This document shows, piece after piece, positions 45,033 to 53,241 of a stretch of 64,000 bases of DNA. Location of the stretch: the NCBI RefSeq assembly GCF_000376985.1, contig NZ_AQYA01000026.1, positions 1 through 64,000 on the forward strand. Direction: 5' to 3'. Position 1 is the stretch's first letter, and each line of letters opens with the position of its first letter. Both the position numbers and the translations under genes were made by a program. This stretch comes from Streptococcus henryi DSM 19005 (lineage in GTDB: Bacteria; Bacillota; Bacilli; Lactobacillales; Streptococcaceae). The notes below the pieces were generated by a model, which was not told the origin of the DNA, searched no databases, and saw only the letters and a program-made list of their open reading frames with translations.

Positions 45033-47906
45033 ATGTCTGGGAATCTATTGTTTCAGGATAATCTGCTGCATTCTTTGCAGTATGGGTTTATTGATAGGGA
45101 AGTTTTTCAAGAGGGGATTTATGCTCCCAAGATTTTGATTAATGATGTGACCAGGCATCGTTATGTTTTGAATGACTTGCAGGAGGCGCTGAGTAAGTCC
45201 AAATCCTTTTCCTTTAGTGTGGCTTTTATTACCCAGTCAGGCTTGGCCCTGATTAAGAGTCAGCTTTCTGATTTGGCTGATGATGGCATTCGCGGGCGAA
45301 TCTTGATTTCACCCTACCTTGATTTCAATGACCCGATTGCCATGAAGGAATTGCTTAAGCTGAAAAACGTCGACGTCCGGATGACGCCGACTAATTTGCA
45401 GATGCATGCTAAGTTTTACCTCTTTGAACAGGAAGATAAGCAGGTTATCATTTCTGGAAGCTCAAATCTGACCCATATCGCTTTAAAAATTAACTACGAA
45501 TGGAATGTCAAATTGACCTCAACTCAGAATGGTGATTTTATTCAAAATGCCAAGGACGAGTTTGAAAAAATTTGGGAACAGTCTCAGGTGTTAACCCTAG
45601 AGGCCATTAATGCTTACGCTGCCCGCCGTAAAACCGTTATTCAGACCGTCACCATCCAAGAAGAAGTTACTGCAGAGTATCAGGGGAGAATCAGACCCAA
45701 CAAGATGCAGGAGCAGGCTTTGGAAGGCCTAGCAAATGTCAGAAAAAATGGGGCTAAAAAGGCCCTAGTCATCAGTGCAACGGGAACAGGGAAAACTTAC
45801 CTTTCTGCCTTCGACGTTAAACAGTACAATCCTGGCAGGATGCTCTTCATTGTCCACCGTGAACAAATTCTTCAAAAGTCTCTCAAGGATTTTCAGAAGG
45901 TTTTAGGCTTTGAAGACGAGGAGGGATGCCTCTATAAAAGCGGAGCCGATATTTCCCAGAAAAAATACGTCTTTGCGACCATTCAGACCCTTTCCAGAAA
46001 CGCCAATCTTCAATCTTTTGACCCGGCTTTCTTTGATTATATCCTCATTGATGAGGTGCACAAAGCTGGCGCAGATTCCTATAAGAAGGTGATGGACTAT
46101 TTCCAGCCTGACTTTTACCTGGGCATGACGGCAACCCCGGAGCGGACTGACGGTCAAAATATTTATGAGCTCTTTGATTACAATATCGCTTATGAAATTA
46201 GACTGCAAGAAGCCCTGGATAATGACATGCTTTGTCCTTTTATTTACTATGGGGTTTCTGATATCAAAGTCGATGGTCAGCTCATTAATGAAAAATCCAC
46301 TTTCTCAAATCTAGTGTCTGAGCAACGGGTTAAACACATTTTGGATAAGGTTTCTTATTACGGTGTCAGTGGTGAGACGGTGAAGGGCTTGATTTTCTGT
46401 TCGTCAGTCAGAGAAGCCAATGAGTTAGAAAACCTCTTTAATGCAAAAGGTTTACGGACTCGTGCCCTATCTGGGATTCACAGCCAAGAGGAGCGCCAGC
46501 AGGTTGTTGCGGATTTAGAATCTGGCAAGCTAGACTATATTTTGACAGTGGATATCTTCAATGAAGGAATCGATATTCCTAGTGTCAATCAGGTGGTCAT
46601 GCTTCGAAACACCCAGTCTAGCATTATCTTCATTCAACAGTTGGGCCGTGGTCTGCGTAAACATGATTCCAAAGAGTATGTGACCATTATTGATTTCATC
46701 GGAAATTACCAGAACAACTACCTAATTCCAGTGGCTCTCTTTGGTGACCAGTCCATGAATAAGGACAATTACCGCCGTGAAGTGCGTGAGCCCAACACCT
46801 TAAAAGGTTTGACCACCATCAACTTTGAAAAGATTGCCAAGGAGCAGATTTTTTCATCCATCACCAATACGACACTTTCATCTATCAAAATTTTACGTGA
46901 TGCCTTTAAGGATTTGGAAAATAAGCTGGGCAGGACACCTTATTTGGTAGATTTTGTCAAACTTAAGAGCATTGAACCGCTTATCTTCTTTGAAAATTCA
47001 AGTTTTAATAACTACGCTGATGTTATCACTAAGTTTTCAGATGAGACCATTTCTTTGTCAGAAATTGAGAAAAAGTTCCTCAATTTTATAACCTTTGAAG
47101 TGCTCAATGGTAAACGCAAGCATGAATTGTACTTGCTCAAACTATTACTGGAAAATGGTGGACAGGTGTCGTCTGATAAATGGTTTGAGTATGTGTTGGA
47201 ACATGACTTAGATATTCGTTCAGAGGTTCTGGAATCAGTCAATCGTGTTCTAGATTTGTCATTTCTCAAGGCTCAGGAGCAGAAGAAGTATGGTACAGAT
47301 GCTTTGGTGTCCTTGGTTGATGAGACTTATCAACTTAATGAGTCAGTTCAAAAGTCACTGAAAGAAAATAATCAGTTTGCTCTGCTATTTTCCGATGTCA
47401 TCGAAACAGGAATCCTAAAAGCCAAAGACTACCCTCAGGTCTTTACGCTAGGGCAGAAGTATTCGCGTCGTGATGTGCTCAAGCTGATGAATGTCCGCAA
47501 GGATGAGCCACCTTTGAATATTGGGGGCTACAAGATTGACCAGGAAAACAATTCTTGTCCGATTTTTATCACCTATCATAAGAGTGAGGATATTAGCGAT
47601 ACCATCAAGTATGAGGATGAGTTGCTCAATGAATCGACCTTGAAATACTTCTCAAAGAATAAGCGGACACTGGAATCTAACGACGTCTCTACTATTATTA
47701 ATTCTAATGAAAATGGCTTGCGCTTGGAACTCTTTGTCATCAAAGATGATTCAGAAGGCGGAGAATTTTATTATCTGGGGCCACTCAAGTATGTGGAAGG
47801 CAGTGCAGATGAATTGCTTAGGAATGGAGACTCAGTCGTCCAAATGCGATTTAAACTCGAATCACCAGTCGAGACAAATCTGTATAAATATTTGACGGAT
47901 AAATAA
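45033..47906 (+). CDS. PLD nuclease-DEAD/H helicase fusion, DUF3427 type
   Basis: 957 residues. The N-terminal phospholipase-D-like nuclease has MHAKFYLF and ISGSSNLT of the HKD motif. A superfamily 2 helicase follows: SATGTGKT, IDEVHKAG (DEVH), GMTATPER, and FIQQLGRGLRKHDSKEY. A DUF3427-type C-terminal region completes it. Such proteins are frequent in defence islands, but the exact activity is unproven. The ATG at 45033 has AAGGAA 8 bases upstream; the TTG at 44940 would add a non-homologous 31 residues. Less AT-rich than the genes upstream, so probably of separate origin. Confidence 0.8.
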   Translation: MSGNLLFQDNLLHSLQYGFIDREVFQEGIYAPKILINDVTRHRYVLNDLQEALSKSKSFSFSVAFITQSGLALIKSQLSDLADDGIRGRILISPYLDFNDPIAMKELLKLKNVDVRMTPTNLQMHAKFYLFEQEDKQVIISGSSNLTHIALKINYEWNVKLTSTQNGDFIQNAKDEFEKIWEQSQVLTLEAINAYAARRKTVIQTVTIQEEVTAEYQGRIRPNKMQEQALEGLANVRKNGAKKALVISATGTGKTYLSAFDVKQYNPGRMLFIVHREQILQKSLKDFQKVLGFEDEEGCLYKSGADISQKKYVFATIQTLSRNANLQSFDPAFFDYILIDEVHKAGADSYKKVMDYFQPDFYLGMTATPERTDGQNIYELFDYNIAYEIRLQEALDNDMLCPFIYYGVSDIKVDGQLINEKSTFSNLVSEQRVKHILDKVSYYGVSGETVKGLIFCSSVREANELENLFNAKGLRTRALSGIHSQEERQQVVADLESGKLDYILTVDIFNEGIDIPSVNQVVMLRNTQSSIIFIQQLGRGLRKHDSKEYVTIIDFIGNYQNNYLIPVALFGDQSMNKDNYRREVREPNTLKGLTTINFEKIAKEQIFSSITNTTLSSIKILRDAFKDLENKLGRTPYLVDFVKLKSIEPLIFFENSSFNNYADVITKFSDETISLSEIEKKFLNFITFEVLNGKRKHELYLLKLLLENGGQVSSDKWFEYVLEHDLDIRSEVLESVNRVLDLSFLKAQEQKKYGTDALVSLVDETYQLNESVQKSLKENNQFALLFSDVIETGILKAKDYPQVFTLGQKYSRRDVLKLMNVRKDEPPLNIGGYKIDQENNSCPIFITYHKSEDISDTIKYEDELLNESTLKYFSKNKRTLESNDVSTIINSNENGLRLELFVIKDDSEGGEFYYLGPLKYVEGSADELLRNGDSVVQMRFKLESPVETNLYKYLTDK

Positions 47907-47940
47907 AGAAATAGAGATTCGCTTGAATCTCTATTTCTTT
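47905..47940. terminator. Bidirectional terminator
   Basis: A perfect 16-bp stem, AAAGAAATAGAGATTC (47905-47920) with its complement (47925-47940), loop GCTT. It overlaps the helicase stop codon and the 3' end of the convergent Nudix gene. Confidence 0.92.
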
Positions 47941-48323
47941 TGTAAACATTCAACTGCAGGAATATCAACTGGAGCCCAGTTTAATTCCATGAGTCGATCA
48001 ACGGGTAACCATTTGGAATCCTGATGTTCAAGAAGTTCTAAATCACCTGAAATTAATTTGGAAAGGTAAGTTTTCATAGTGACAATTCCAAAGTCATATT
48101 CATAAGAGGCTTCGTTAAGGTAGGAAACAATCTCGACTTCAGAATCAAATTCCTCTTTGATTTCACGAATGAGAGCTTCCTCAGGCGTTTCACCCTCCTC
48201 CAGTTTTCCATCAGGAAATTCCCAAAAACCAGCTAGGCTTTTTCCTTCAGGTCTTTGAGCACAGAAGATGAGTCCATCTTTTTCAATAGCAGCAGCAACA
48301 ACATTGATAACTTTTTTTGACAT
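47931..48323 (-). CDS. mutT: Nudix hydrolase, MutT-like
   Basis: 130 residues, similar to 8-oxo-dGTP pyrophosphatases that clean oxidised nucleotides. The Nudix box reads GKLEEGETPEEALIREIKEEFDSE, with the usual REXXEE but Phe-Asp in place of the final Gly region. N-terminal VVAAAIEKDGLIFCAQRPEGKSLAGFWEFPDG fits MutT. GGAGAAAATTA ribosome binding site on the minus strand. Convergent with the PLD-helicase. Substrate is inferred. Confidence 0.85.
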   Translation of the reverse strand: MSKKVINVVAAAIEKDGLIFCAQRPEGKSLAGFWEFPDGKLEEGETPEEALIREIKEEFDSEVEIVSYLNEASYEYDFGIVTMKTYLSKLISGDLELLEHQDSKWLPVDRLMELNWAPVDIPAVECLQKK

Positions 48324-48399
48324 TAATTTTCTCCATTTAGTTAAAAATATGATATCAAAATTTGGTGGAATGATAAAGGTTTTAAAGTTAAGTTTCCTT

Positions 48400-48514
48400 C
48401 AAGTTTTCTTTCAGTTTCGCTTAAGCTAGTCTAGTTATACTATAACTAGACTAGAAATAGGAATCCTAACACTTTTCTTTTTCATTAATCTCCTAAAGTA
48501 AGGTCCTTGAACTA
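48400..48514. repeat. Direct repeat copy 2 with 29-base palindrome
   Basis: Shares both blocks with 43417-43613. Here the palindrome is perfect: 14 bases CTAGTCTAGTTATA, one C, and the complement (48426-48454). It looks like the undisturbed version. Confidence 0.75.
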
Positions 48515-48533
48515 TCAGGGACCTTGCTTTTTT
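48500..48533 (+). terminator. Terminator upstream of the kinase gene
   Basis: AAGGTCCTTGA (48500-48510) pairs with TCAGGGACCTT (48515-48525) with one wobble, then GC and six T. No plus-strand gene precedes it here, so it probably belongs to the repeat unit. Confidence 0.75.
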
Positions 48534-48544
48534 GTTTTCAAATA

Positions 48545-48575
48545 TGCAAACGTTTTCGTATAAAAGTGTTATAAT
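48545..48575 (+). promoter_or_regulatory. Promoter with cre-like site
   Basis: TGCAAACGTTTTCG at 48545-48558 is close to the CcpA site consensus (TGWAANCGNTNWCA). TATAAT lies at 48570-48575, so the cre-like site covers the -35 region. This suggests carbon catabolite repression of the two-component system. Confidence 0.55.
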
Positions 48576-48638
48576 TGATTTGTTTATTATTTCAATGAAC
48601 AAAATGTATATTTTGAGCAAAAATAGAGTGAGGAAAAT

Positions 48639-50303
48639 ATGAGTGAAAAAGAGGGGATTATTCCTTTTAAAGTCAAGCTTCGTAAGGAGATTTTAAGAGG
48701 TTTTCAGAAGGCCTCCATTTTTATTGGATTTAGCTATTTTGTGGTACTGATTCTATTTATTTTTATGGTGCAGTTTCGTCAATTGGTTGAAGGACGAAAC
48801 ACCATCATCTCGCATTTTGAACAGATGACTTTGCAGACGGATCAGATTTTTAAGAACCTAGAGGGACATGGGCTAGGCGACTTTTTGTCTGGAGAAATAG
48901 CAGAGCGGGAAATGTTTAGGCAAGTTTATCAGGAGACTGGGCAACTCCCTTTTCGCTCTGCCTTGTCCATCTATACAAAAGATAATCAATTAGTCTTATC
49001 AACAAAGCTACCAAATCGAGATGGACTAAGCGATGATTCTTATGTGAAGATTGCTATGAAGAATATTACTAATCAGGCAGAGTATCGGATAAGCAAGGAC
49101 TATCAAGGGAATCGCTATTTGATAAAGATAAAGCCACTAGTTGAGGGTGAGGAGACAATTGGTTATCTGGTTCTTTATATAGATGGTAGTGACTTTGAAG
49201 CTAGTGTACAGGCAGATTCAACTCAGTATATCATTGCCGACAAGTACCAAAATCTATTTAGTTCCAACAGTATGAAGTATACTAGTCAAGAATTGAAAAA
49301 GGTGGATGAGAGGCAGTTTTTGGATATTCTAACGATTAGAGATGGGAAAATCTACTTAAATAATCACTATCAGCTGGGCAATCATCTGGTGCTCTATTCC
49401 TATATTTCTGTTGTCCCTATATCCTATTTGATTATAGTGACTGGACTCTTTGTCGTCTTTATCATGGTTATTTTGATGACCCTTGCCCTTCGCTTGTCAA
49501 GAAGAATTGTTATCCATAGTAGTGATAGCGTTGATGTTTTAGTGGCTGATCTGGAGAAGATTGTGAATGGGTACAAGGCAGAGCTAGAAGTTAATACGGA
49601 TGATGAGTTTGGTTATTTGGCTAAAAAAATAAACGGTATGCTAGACACCCTGCAACGGCTCTTTTATCAAACTTTGAAATCAGAGAAGGAGAAAACGGTT
49701 TTTCAAAGGAAATTACTTGAAGCACAATTTCATCCTCATTTTCTTTATAATTCACTTGAGTCAATTAAAATTTTGATTCGTATCAATCCGGAAAAGGCAG
49801 AGCAGATGATTTTGTCACTCAATCGAGTTCTACGATATAGTATTGCTTCTGATAGGGAGAACGTTCCTTTAGAGCGTGATATGGCTATCATTGAAGATTA
49901 CTTGGCGGTTAATAGTATTCGTTTTGATCTTTTGTATTTTCAACTTGACTATCCAGAGGAATTAGAGCAGTTGCTTGTACCAAAACTATTCTTATTGCCT
50001 TTGATTGAAAATTCGCTCAAATACGGTATGGAATTTAGACATGACTTAATGTTGAGAGTCCAGGTAACTTGTGATGAGCACCAAATATCATTTTCTGTTA
50101 GTGATAATGGACCTGGTTTTAGTCAGGATTTTAAAGAGCATTTTTCAGAATATGTAAAGGATGGACAAACTGAACACGGCTTAGTCAATTCATATAGTCG
50201 CTTGTCCATGTTATATCCAAGTAGCAAAATAAGATTATGGCAAGAAGAAGGCTTGCAGGGAGTAGAACTAACATTTGAAAGGAGACAAGCATGTTACGAA
50301 TGA
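48639..50303 (+). CDS. Sensor histidine kinase, YesM/LytS type
   Basis: 554 residues. Membrane helices at about 25-46 and 262-284 enclose an extracellular sensing domain. A HAMP-like linker (VADLEKIVNGYKAELEVNTDDEFG) precedes the kinase core: FHPHFLYNSLESIK with the phospho-His, PLIENSLKYG (N box) and DNGPGF (G box). This class works with an AraC-type response regulator, which overlaps it by 13 bases. Neighbouring transporter genes suggest it senses the transported solute or its level outside the cell. Confidence 0.9.
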   Translation: MSEKEGIIPFKVKLRKEILRGFQKASIFIGFSYFVVLILFIFMVQFRQLVEGRNTIISHFEQMTLQTDQIFKNLEGHGLGDFLSGEIAEREMFRQVYQETGQLPFRSALSIYTKDNQLVLSTKLPNRDGLSDDSYVKIAMKNITNQAEYRISKDYQGNRYLIKIKPLVEGEETIGYLVLYIDGSDFEASVQADSTQYIIADKYQNLFSSNSMKYTSQELKKVDERQFLDILTIRDGKIYLNNHYQLGNHLVLYSYISVVPISYLIIVTGLFVVFIMVILMTLALRLSRRIVIHSSDSVDVLVADLEKIVNGYKAELEVNTDDEFGYLAKKINGMLDTLQRLFYQTLKSEKEKTVFQRKLLEAQFHPHFLYNSLESIKILIRINPEKAEQMILSLNRVLRYSIASDRENVPLERDMAIIEDYLAVNSIRFDLLYFQLDYPEELEQLLVPKLFLLPLIENSLKYGMEFRHDLMLRVQVTCDEHQISFSVSDNGPGFSQDFKEHFSEYVKDGQTEHGLVNSYSRLSMLYPSSKIRLWQEEGLQGVELTFERRQACYE

Positions 50304-51050
50304 TTATAGTAGAAGATGAGTCATTAATTAGGAATTGGTTGACAAAGGCGGTGCTTTATAATCAATTGGGAATTGAGCTAGTGGCAACTGCAAGAGATGG
50401 TCAAGAAGGTGCAGAATTAATTCGTGAATTGAAGCCGGATATAGTCTTGACTGATATCATGATGCCCAGAAAAAACAGCTTTTAATATGTTTGAAGAAAC
50501 CAAAGACATCTCTTATGAGAAGATAATTCTATCATCTTATAGTGACTTTCAACATGCTAAACAAGCGATAAAATATGGCGTATTCAACTTTTTAGAAAAG
50601 CCCTTAGATGTCGAAGAGTTACGAGATACCCTATGGCAAATTTGTTTAGATATGAAGCAGGAAAGTCAGCATACTGGATTTGATAATTTACCAAAAATCG
50701 AATTACCTCAGATACACCAAGAAAACTGGTCTGCACTTTTAGTAGAATATGTTCACCAACACTACAATCAAGCTATTTCAACTGAAGAGATAGCCAAAAA
50801 TTTTGGCTACAGCGAGAGTTACCTCTACAAAAAAATAAAAGAAGAATTGGGTATTACCTTAAAAGACTATCTCAATCGCTATCGCATCAAGCGGTCTATT
50901 CAAATCATAACTGATCAACCTGATTTGAAAGTTTATGAGGTGGCAGAAGCCGTGGGATTTTCAGATTACAATTATTTTGGTAAGGTTTTTCGTCGCTATA
51001 CAGGCTTAACTTTTACAGAATTTAAAGAGAATTTTACTCATAGAGGATAG
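50291..51050 (+). pseudogene. AraC-type response regulator, frameshifted (YesN-like)
   Basis: The receiver domain (MLRMIIVEDESLIRNW, phospho-Asp55 in LTDIMMP) runs to a stop after 64 codons at 50485. The protein then continues in another frame from 50487 with the end of the receiver (YGVFNFLEKPLDVEEL) and an AraC DNA-binding domain (SYLYKKIKEELGITLKDYLNRY). Removing one A from the six-A run at 50470-50475 joins both parts as MMPRKTAFNMFEE, giving about 252 residues, the normal size. As written the regulator is broken; slippage or a sequencing error could restore it. Confidence 0.85.
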
Positions 51051-51055
51051 AATTG

Positions 51056-51085
51056 TTCTATAAAGAAAGCGTTTTCTTTTATAGA
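51056..51085 (+). promoter_or_regulatory. Palindrome with cre-like core before the transporter
   Basis: TTCTATAAAGAAA and its near-complement TTTTCTTTTATAGAA surround GCG. The centre GAAAGCGTTTTC resembles a CcpA site. It lies between the regulator and the lipoprotein gene, where an operator or promoter is expected. Confidence 0.5.
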
Positions 51086-51116
51086 ATATAGGTAACAAAT
51101 ACAAAGGAGCATGATT

Positions 51117-52151
51117 ATGCGTAAAAAAATTCTATCTCTTGTTGTCGCTTCAACAGCAATTATTAGTTTAGCAGCCTGTGGTTCTAAGTCCGATAATAAG
51201 AATGCGGATGGAACAAGTGACAAACTTGTTGTCTATTCTCCAAACTCAGAAGGGTTAATCAATGCAACCATTCCAGCTTTTGAAGAAAAATATGGAATTA
51301 AAGTTGAATTGATTCAAGCAGGTACTGGTGAACTGTTCAAGAAAGTAGAGAGTGAAGCTAGTAAACCAGTTGCTGATGTTATCTTCGGTGGTTCCTATAC
51401 TCAGTATGCACAACACCCAGAATTATTTGAGGAGTACACTGCAAAAGAAAACGATCAAGTCATTGAAGCCTATCAAAACACAACCGGTTATTCAACGCCT
51501 TATACTCTCGATGGTTCAGTTATTATTGTTAATCCAGATTTGACAAAAGGTATGTCAATTAAAGGGTACAAGGACTTGATAAATCCTGAGTTGAAAGGAA
51601 AAATTGCTACAGCTGACCCAGCTAATTCATCTTCAGCTTTCGCTCAATTAACTAATATGTTGCTTGCTACGGGTGGCTACGATAAAGAAGAATCTTGGAA
51701 ATATGTAGAAGACTTGTTTACACTGATTGATGGAAAAATAACATCAAGCTCATCTAGTGTTTACAAATCAGTTGCTGATGGTGAGATGGCAGTTGGTCTA
51801 TCTTATGAAGATCCAACAGTTAAATTGCTAAACGATGGAGCAAACATTGAAGTTATTTATCCTGAAGAGGGTTCAGTATTCTTGCCTGCCAGCGCAGCCA
51901 TTATCAAAGATGCTCCAAACAAATCAAATGCTGAAAAATTCATTGATTTTCTTGTGTCAAAAGAAGCGCAGGATGCTTTGGGAACAGAAACAACAAATCG
52001 TCCAGTCCGTCAAGATGCTGCTGTCAGCAAAAATATGAAATCACTTGATGACATTAATACCATTATTGAAGATTATGACTATGTTATCAAAAATAAAGAA
52101 GATATCGTGAAACATTACAATGACATCTTTGTGGATATTCAATCAAAATAG
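51117..52151 (+). CDS. ABC transporter substrate-binding lipoprotein (SBP_bac_6, FbpA/AfuA type)
   Basis: 344 residues. Lipoprotein signal with LAAC and the lipidated Cys at 21. The mature protein is of the ferric-iron/hexose-phosphate binding class (DKLVVYSPNSEGLINATIPAF, DVIFGGSYTQY). Such proteins are usually annotated as iron(III)-binding, but members such as AfuA bind sugar phosphates. Here the linked YesMN-type system and cre-like sites favour a sugar-phosphate. The ATG at 51117 has AAAGGAG 7 bases upstream, better than the ATG at 51111. Confidence 0.85.
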   Translation: MRKKILSLVVASTAIISLAACGSKSDNKNADGTSDKLVVYSPNSEGLINATIPAFEEKYGIKVELIQAGTGELFKKVESEASKPVADVIFGGSYTQYAQHPELFEEYTAKENDQVIEAYQNTTGYSTPYTLDGSVIIVNPDLTKGMSIKGYKDLINPELKGKIATADPANSSSAFAQLTNMLLATGGYDKEESWKYVEDLFTLIDGKITSSSSSVYKSVADGEMAVGLSYEDPTVKLLNDGANIEVIYPEEGSVFLPASAAIIKDAPNKSNAEKFIDFLVSKEAQDALGTETTNRPVRQDAAVSKNMKSLDDINTIIEDYDYVIKNKEDIVKHYNDIFVDIQSK

Positions 52152-52161
52152 GGGTGTTATA

Positions 52162-53241
52162 ATGAGTCAGATTACCATTAAAAATGCTAAAAAAATCTAC
52201 AACGATACGCCTGTCATTGAGAATCTCAATGTCACTATCCCTGATGGAACACTCTTTACTCTTTTAGGTCCTTCTGGTTGTGGGAAAACGACCCTTCTTA
52301 GGATGATTGCAGGTTTTAACTCCATCGAAGGAGGAGATTTCTACTTTGGAGAAGAACGTATCAATCAGATGGAACCAAGTAAACGAAATATCGGAATGGT
52401 TTTCCAAAATTATGCTATATTCCCTCGTTTAACGGTTAAGGAAAATGTTGCTTTTGGTTTGAAACAACGCAAAATGTCTAAATCAAAATTGGAAGAACGT
52501 GTTGATAAATATTTGAAATTGATGCAGATTGATCAATTCAGAGACCGTAAGCCAGAAAACCTAAGTGGAGGGCAGCAGCAGCGTGTAGCATTGGCGCGTG
52601 CTCTAGCTATCAGTCCAGATGTGCTTTTAATGGATGAGCCTTTGAGTAACTTGGATGCTAAACTAAGAATTGATATGCGTCAAGCTATCAAGGAAATACA
52701 AAAAGAAGTTGGAATTACAACCGTTTATGTTACCCATGATCAAGAAGAAGCAATGGCAATTTCAGACCAGATTGCGGTAATGTATCTAGGTGAAATTCAG
52801 CAAATTGGTAAACCAAAAGAACTCTACCACAGACCAAGTAATGAGTTTGTCGCAACCTTCATAGGTCGCACCAATATGATTCCAGCTCAGCTTTTACACG
52901 AAAATGGTCAGGCTTATATTCGCTTGTCGGATGGGCACACTATCCCCTACCCAGCCTTGAATAATGCTAATGATCAAGAGGTTCGTATCAGTGTTCGTCC
53001 TGAAGAGTTTGTTCGCAGTGCTGATGGTCCAATCCTAGCAACCATCAAAGATAGTACCTATCTAGGACTAAATACTGAATATATTGTGGAAACTGGTTTC
53101 GCACAGAGAATTCAAGTGACTGAAGAGTCAACTTTGGATGAGGACTTTGGACCAGGTGATACTATTCGTCTACAAATTAATGCTCAAAAAATGAATGTTT
53201 TTTCAGCTGATGGTAAGGTGAATTTATTGGAGGTGATTTAG
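52162..53241 (+). CDS. ABC transporter ATP-binding protein (FbpC/PotA type)
   Basis: 359 residues. Walker A GPSGCGKTT at 36-44, signature LSGGQQQR, Walker B LLMDEPLSNLD, switch His in VTHDQEEA, then a C-terminal TOBE domain (SVRPEEFV). It energises the neighbouring permease. ATG at 52162 with GGGGTG upstream; the earlier in-frame ATG at 52120 lies inside the lipoprotein gene. The stop directly precedes the permease ATG. Confidence 0.92.
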   Translation: MSQITIKNAKKIYNDTPVIENLNVTIPDGTLFTLLGPSGCGKTTLLRMIAGFNSIEGGDFYFGEERINQMEPSKRNIGMVFQNYAIFPRLTVKENVAFGLKQRKMSKSKLEERVDKYLKLMQIDQFRDRKPENLSGGQQQRVALARALAISPDVLLMDEPLSNLDAKLRIDMRQAIKEIQKEVGITTVYVTHDQEEAMAISDQIAVMYLGEIQQIGKPKELYHRPSNEFVATFIGRTNMIPAQLLHENGQAYIRLSDGHTIPYPALNNANDQEVRISVRPEEFVRSADGPILATIKDSTYLGLNTEYIVETGFAQRIQVTEESTLDEDFGPGDTIRLQINAQKMNVFSADGKVNLLEVI

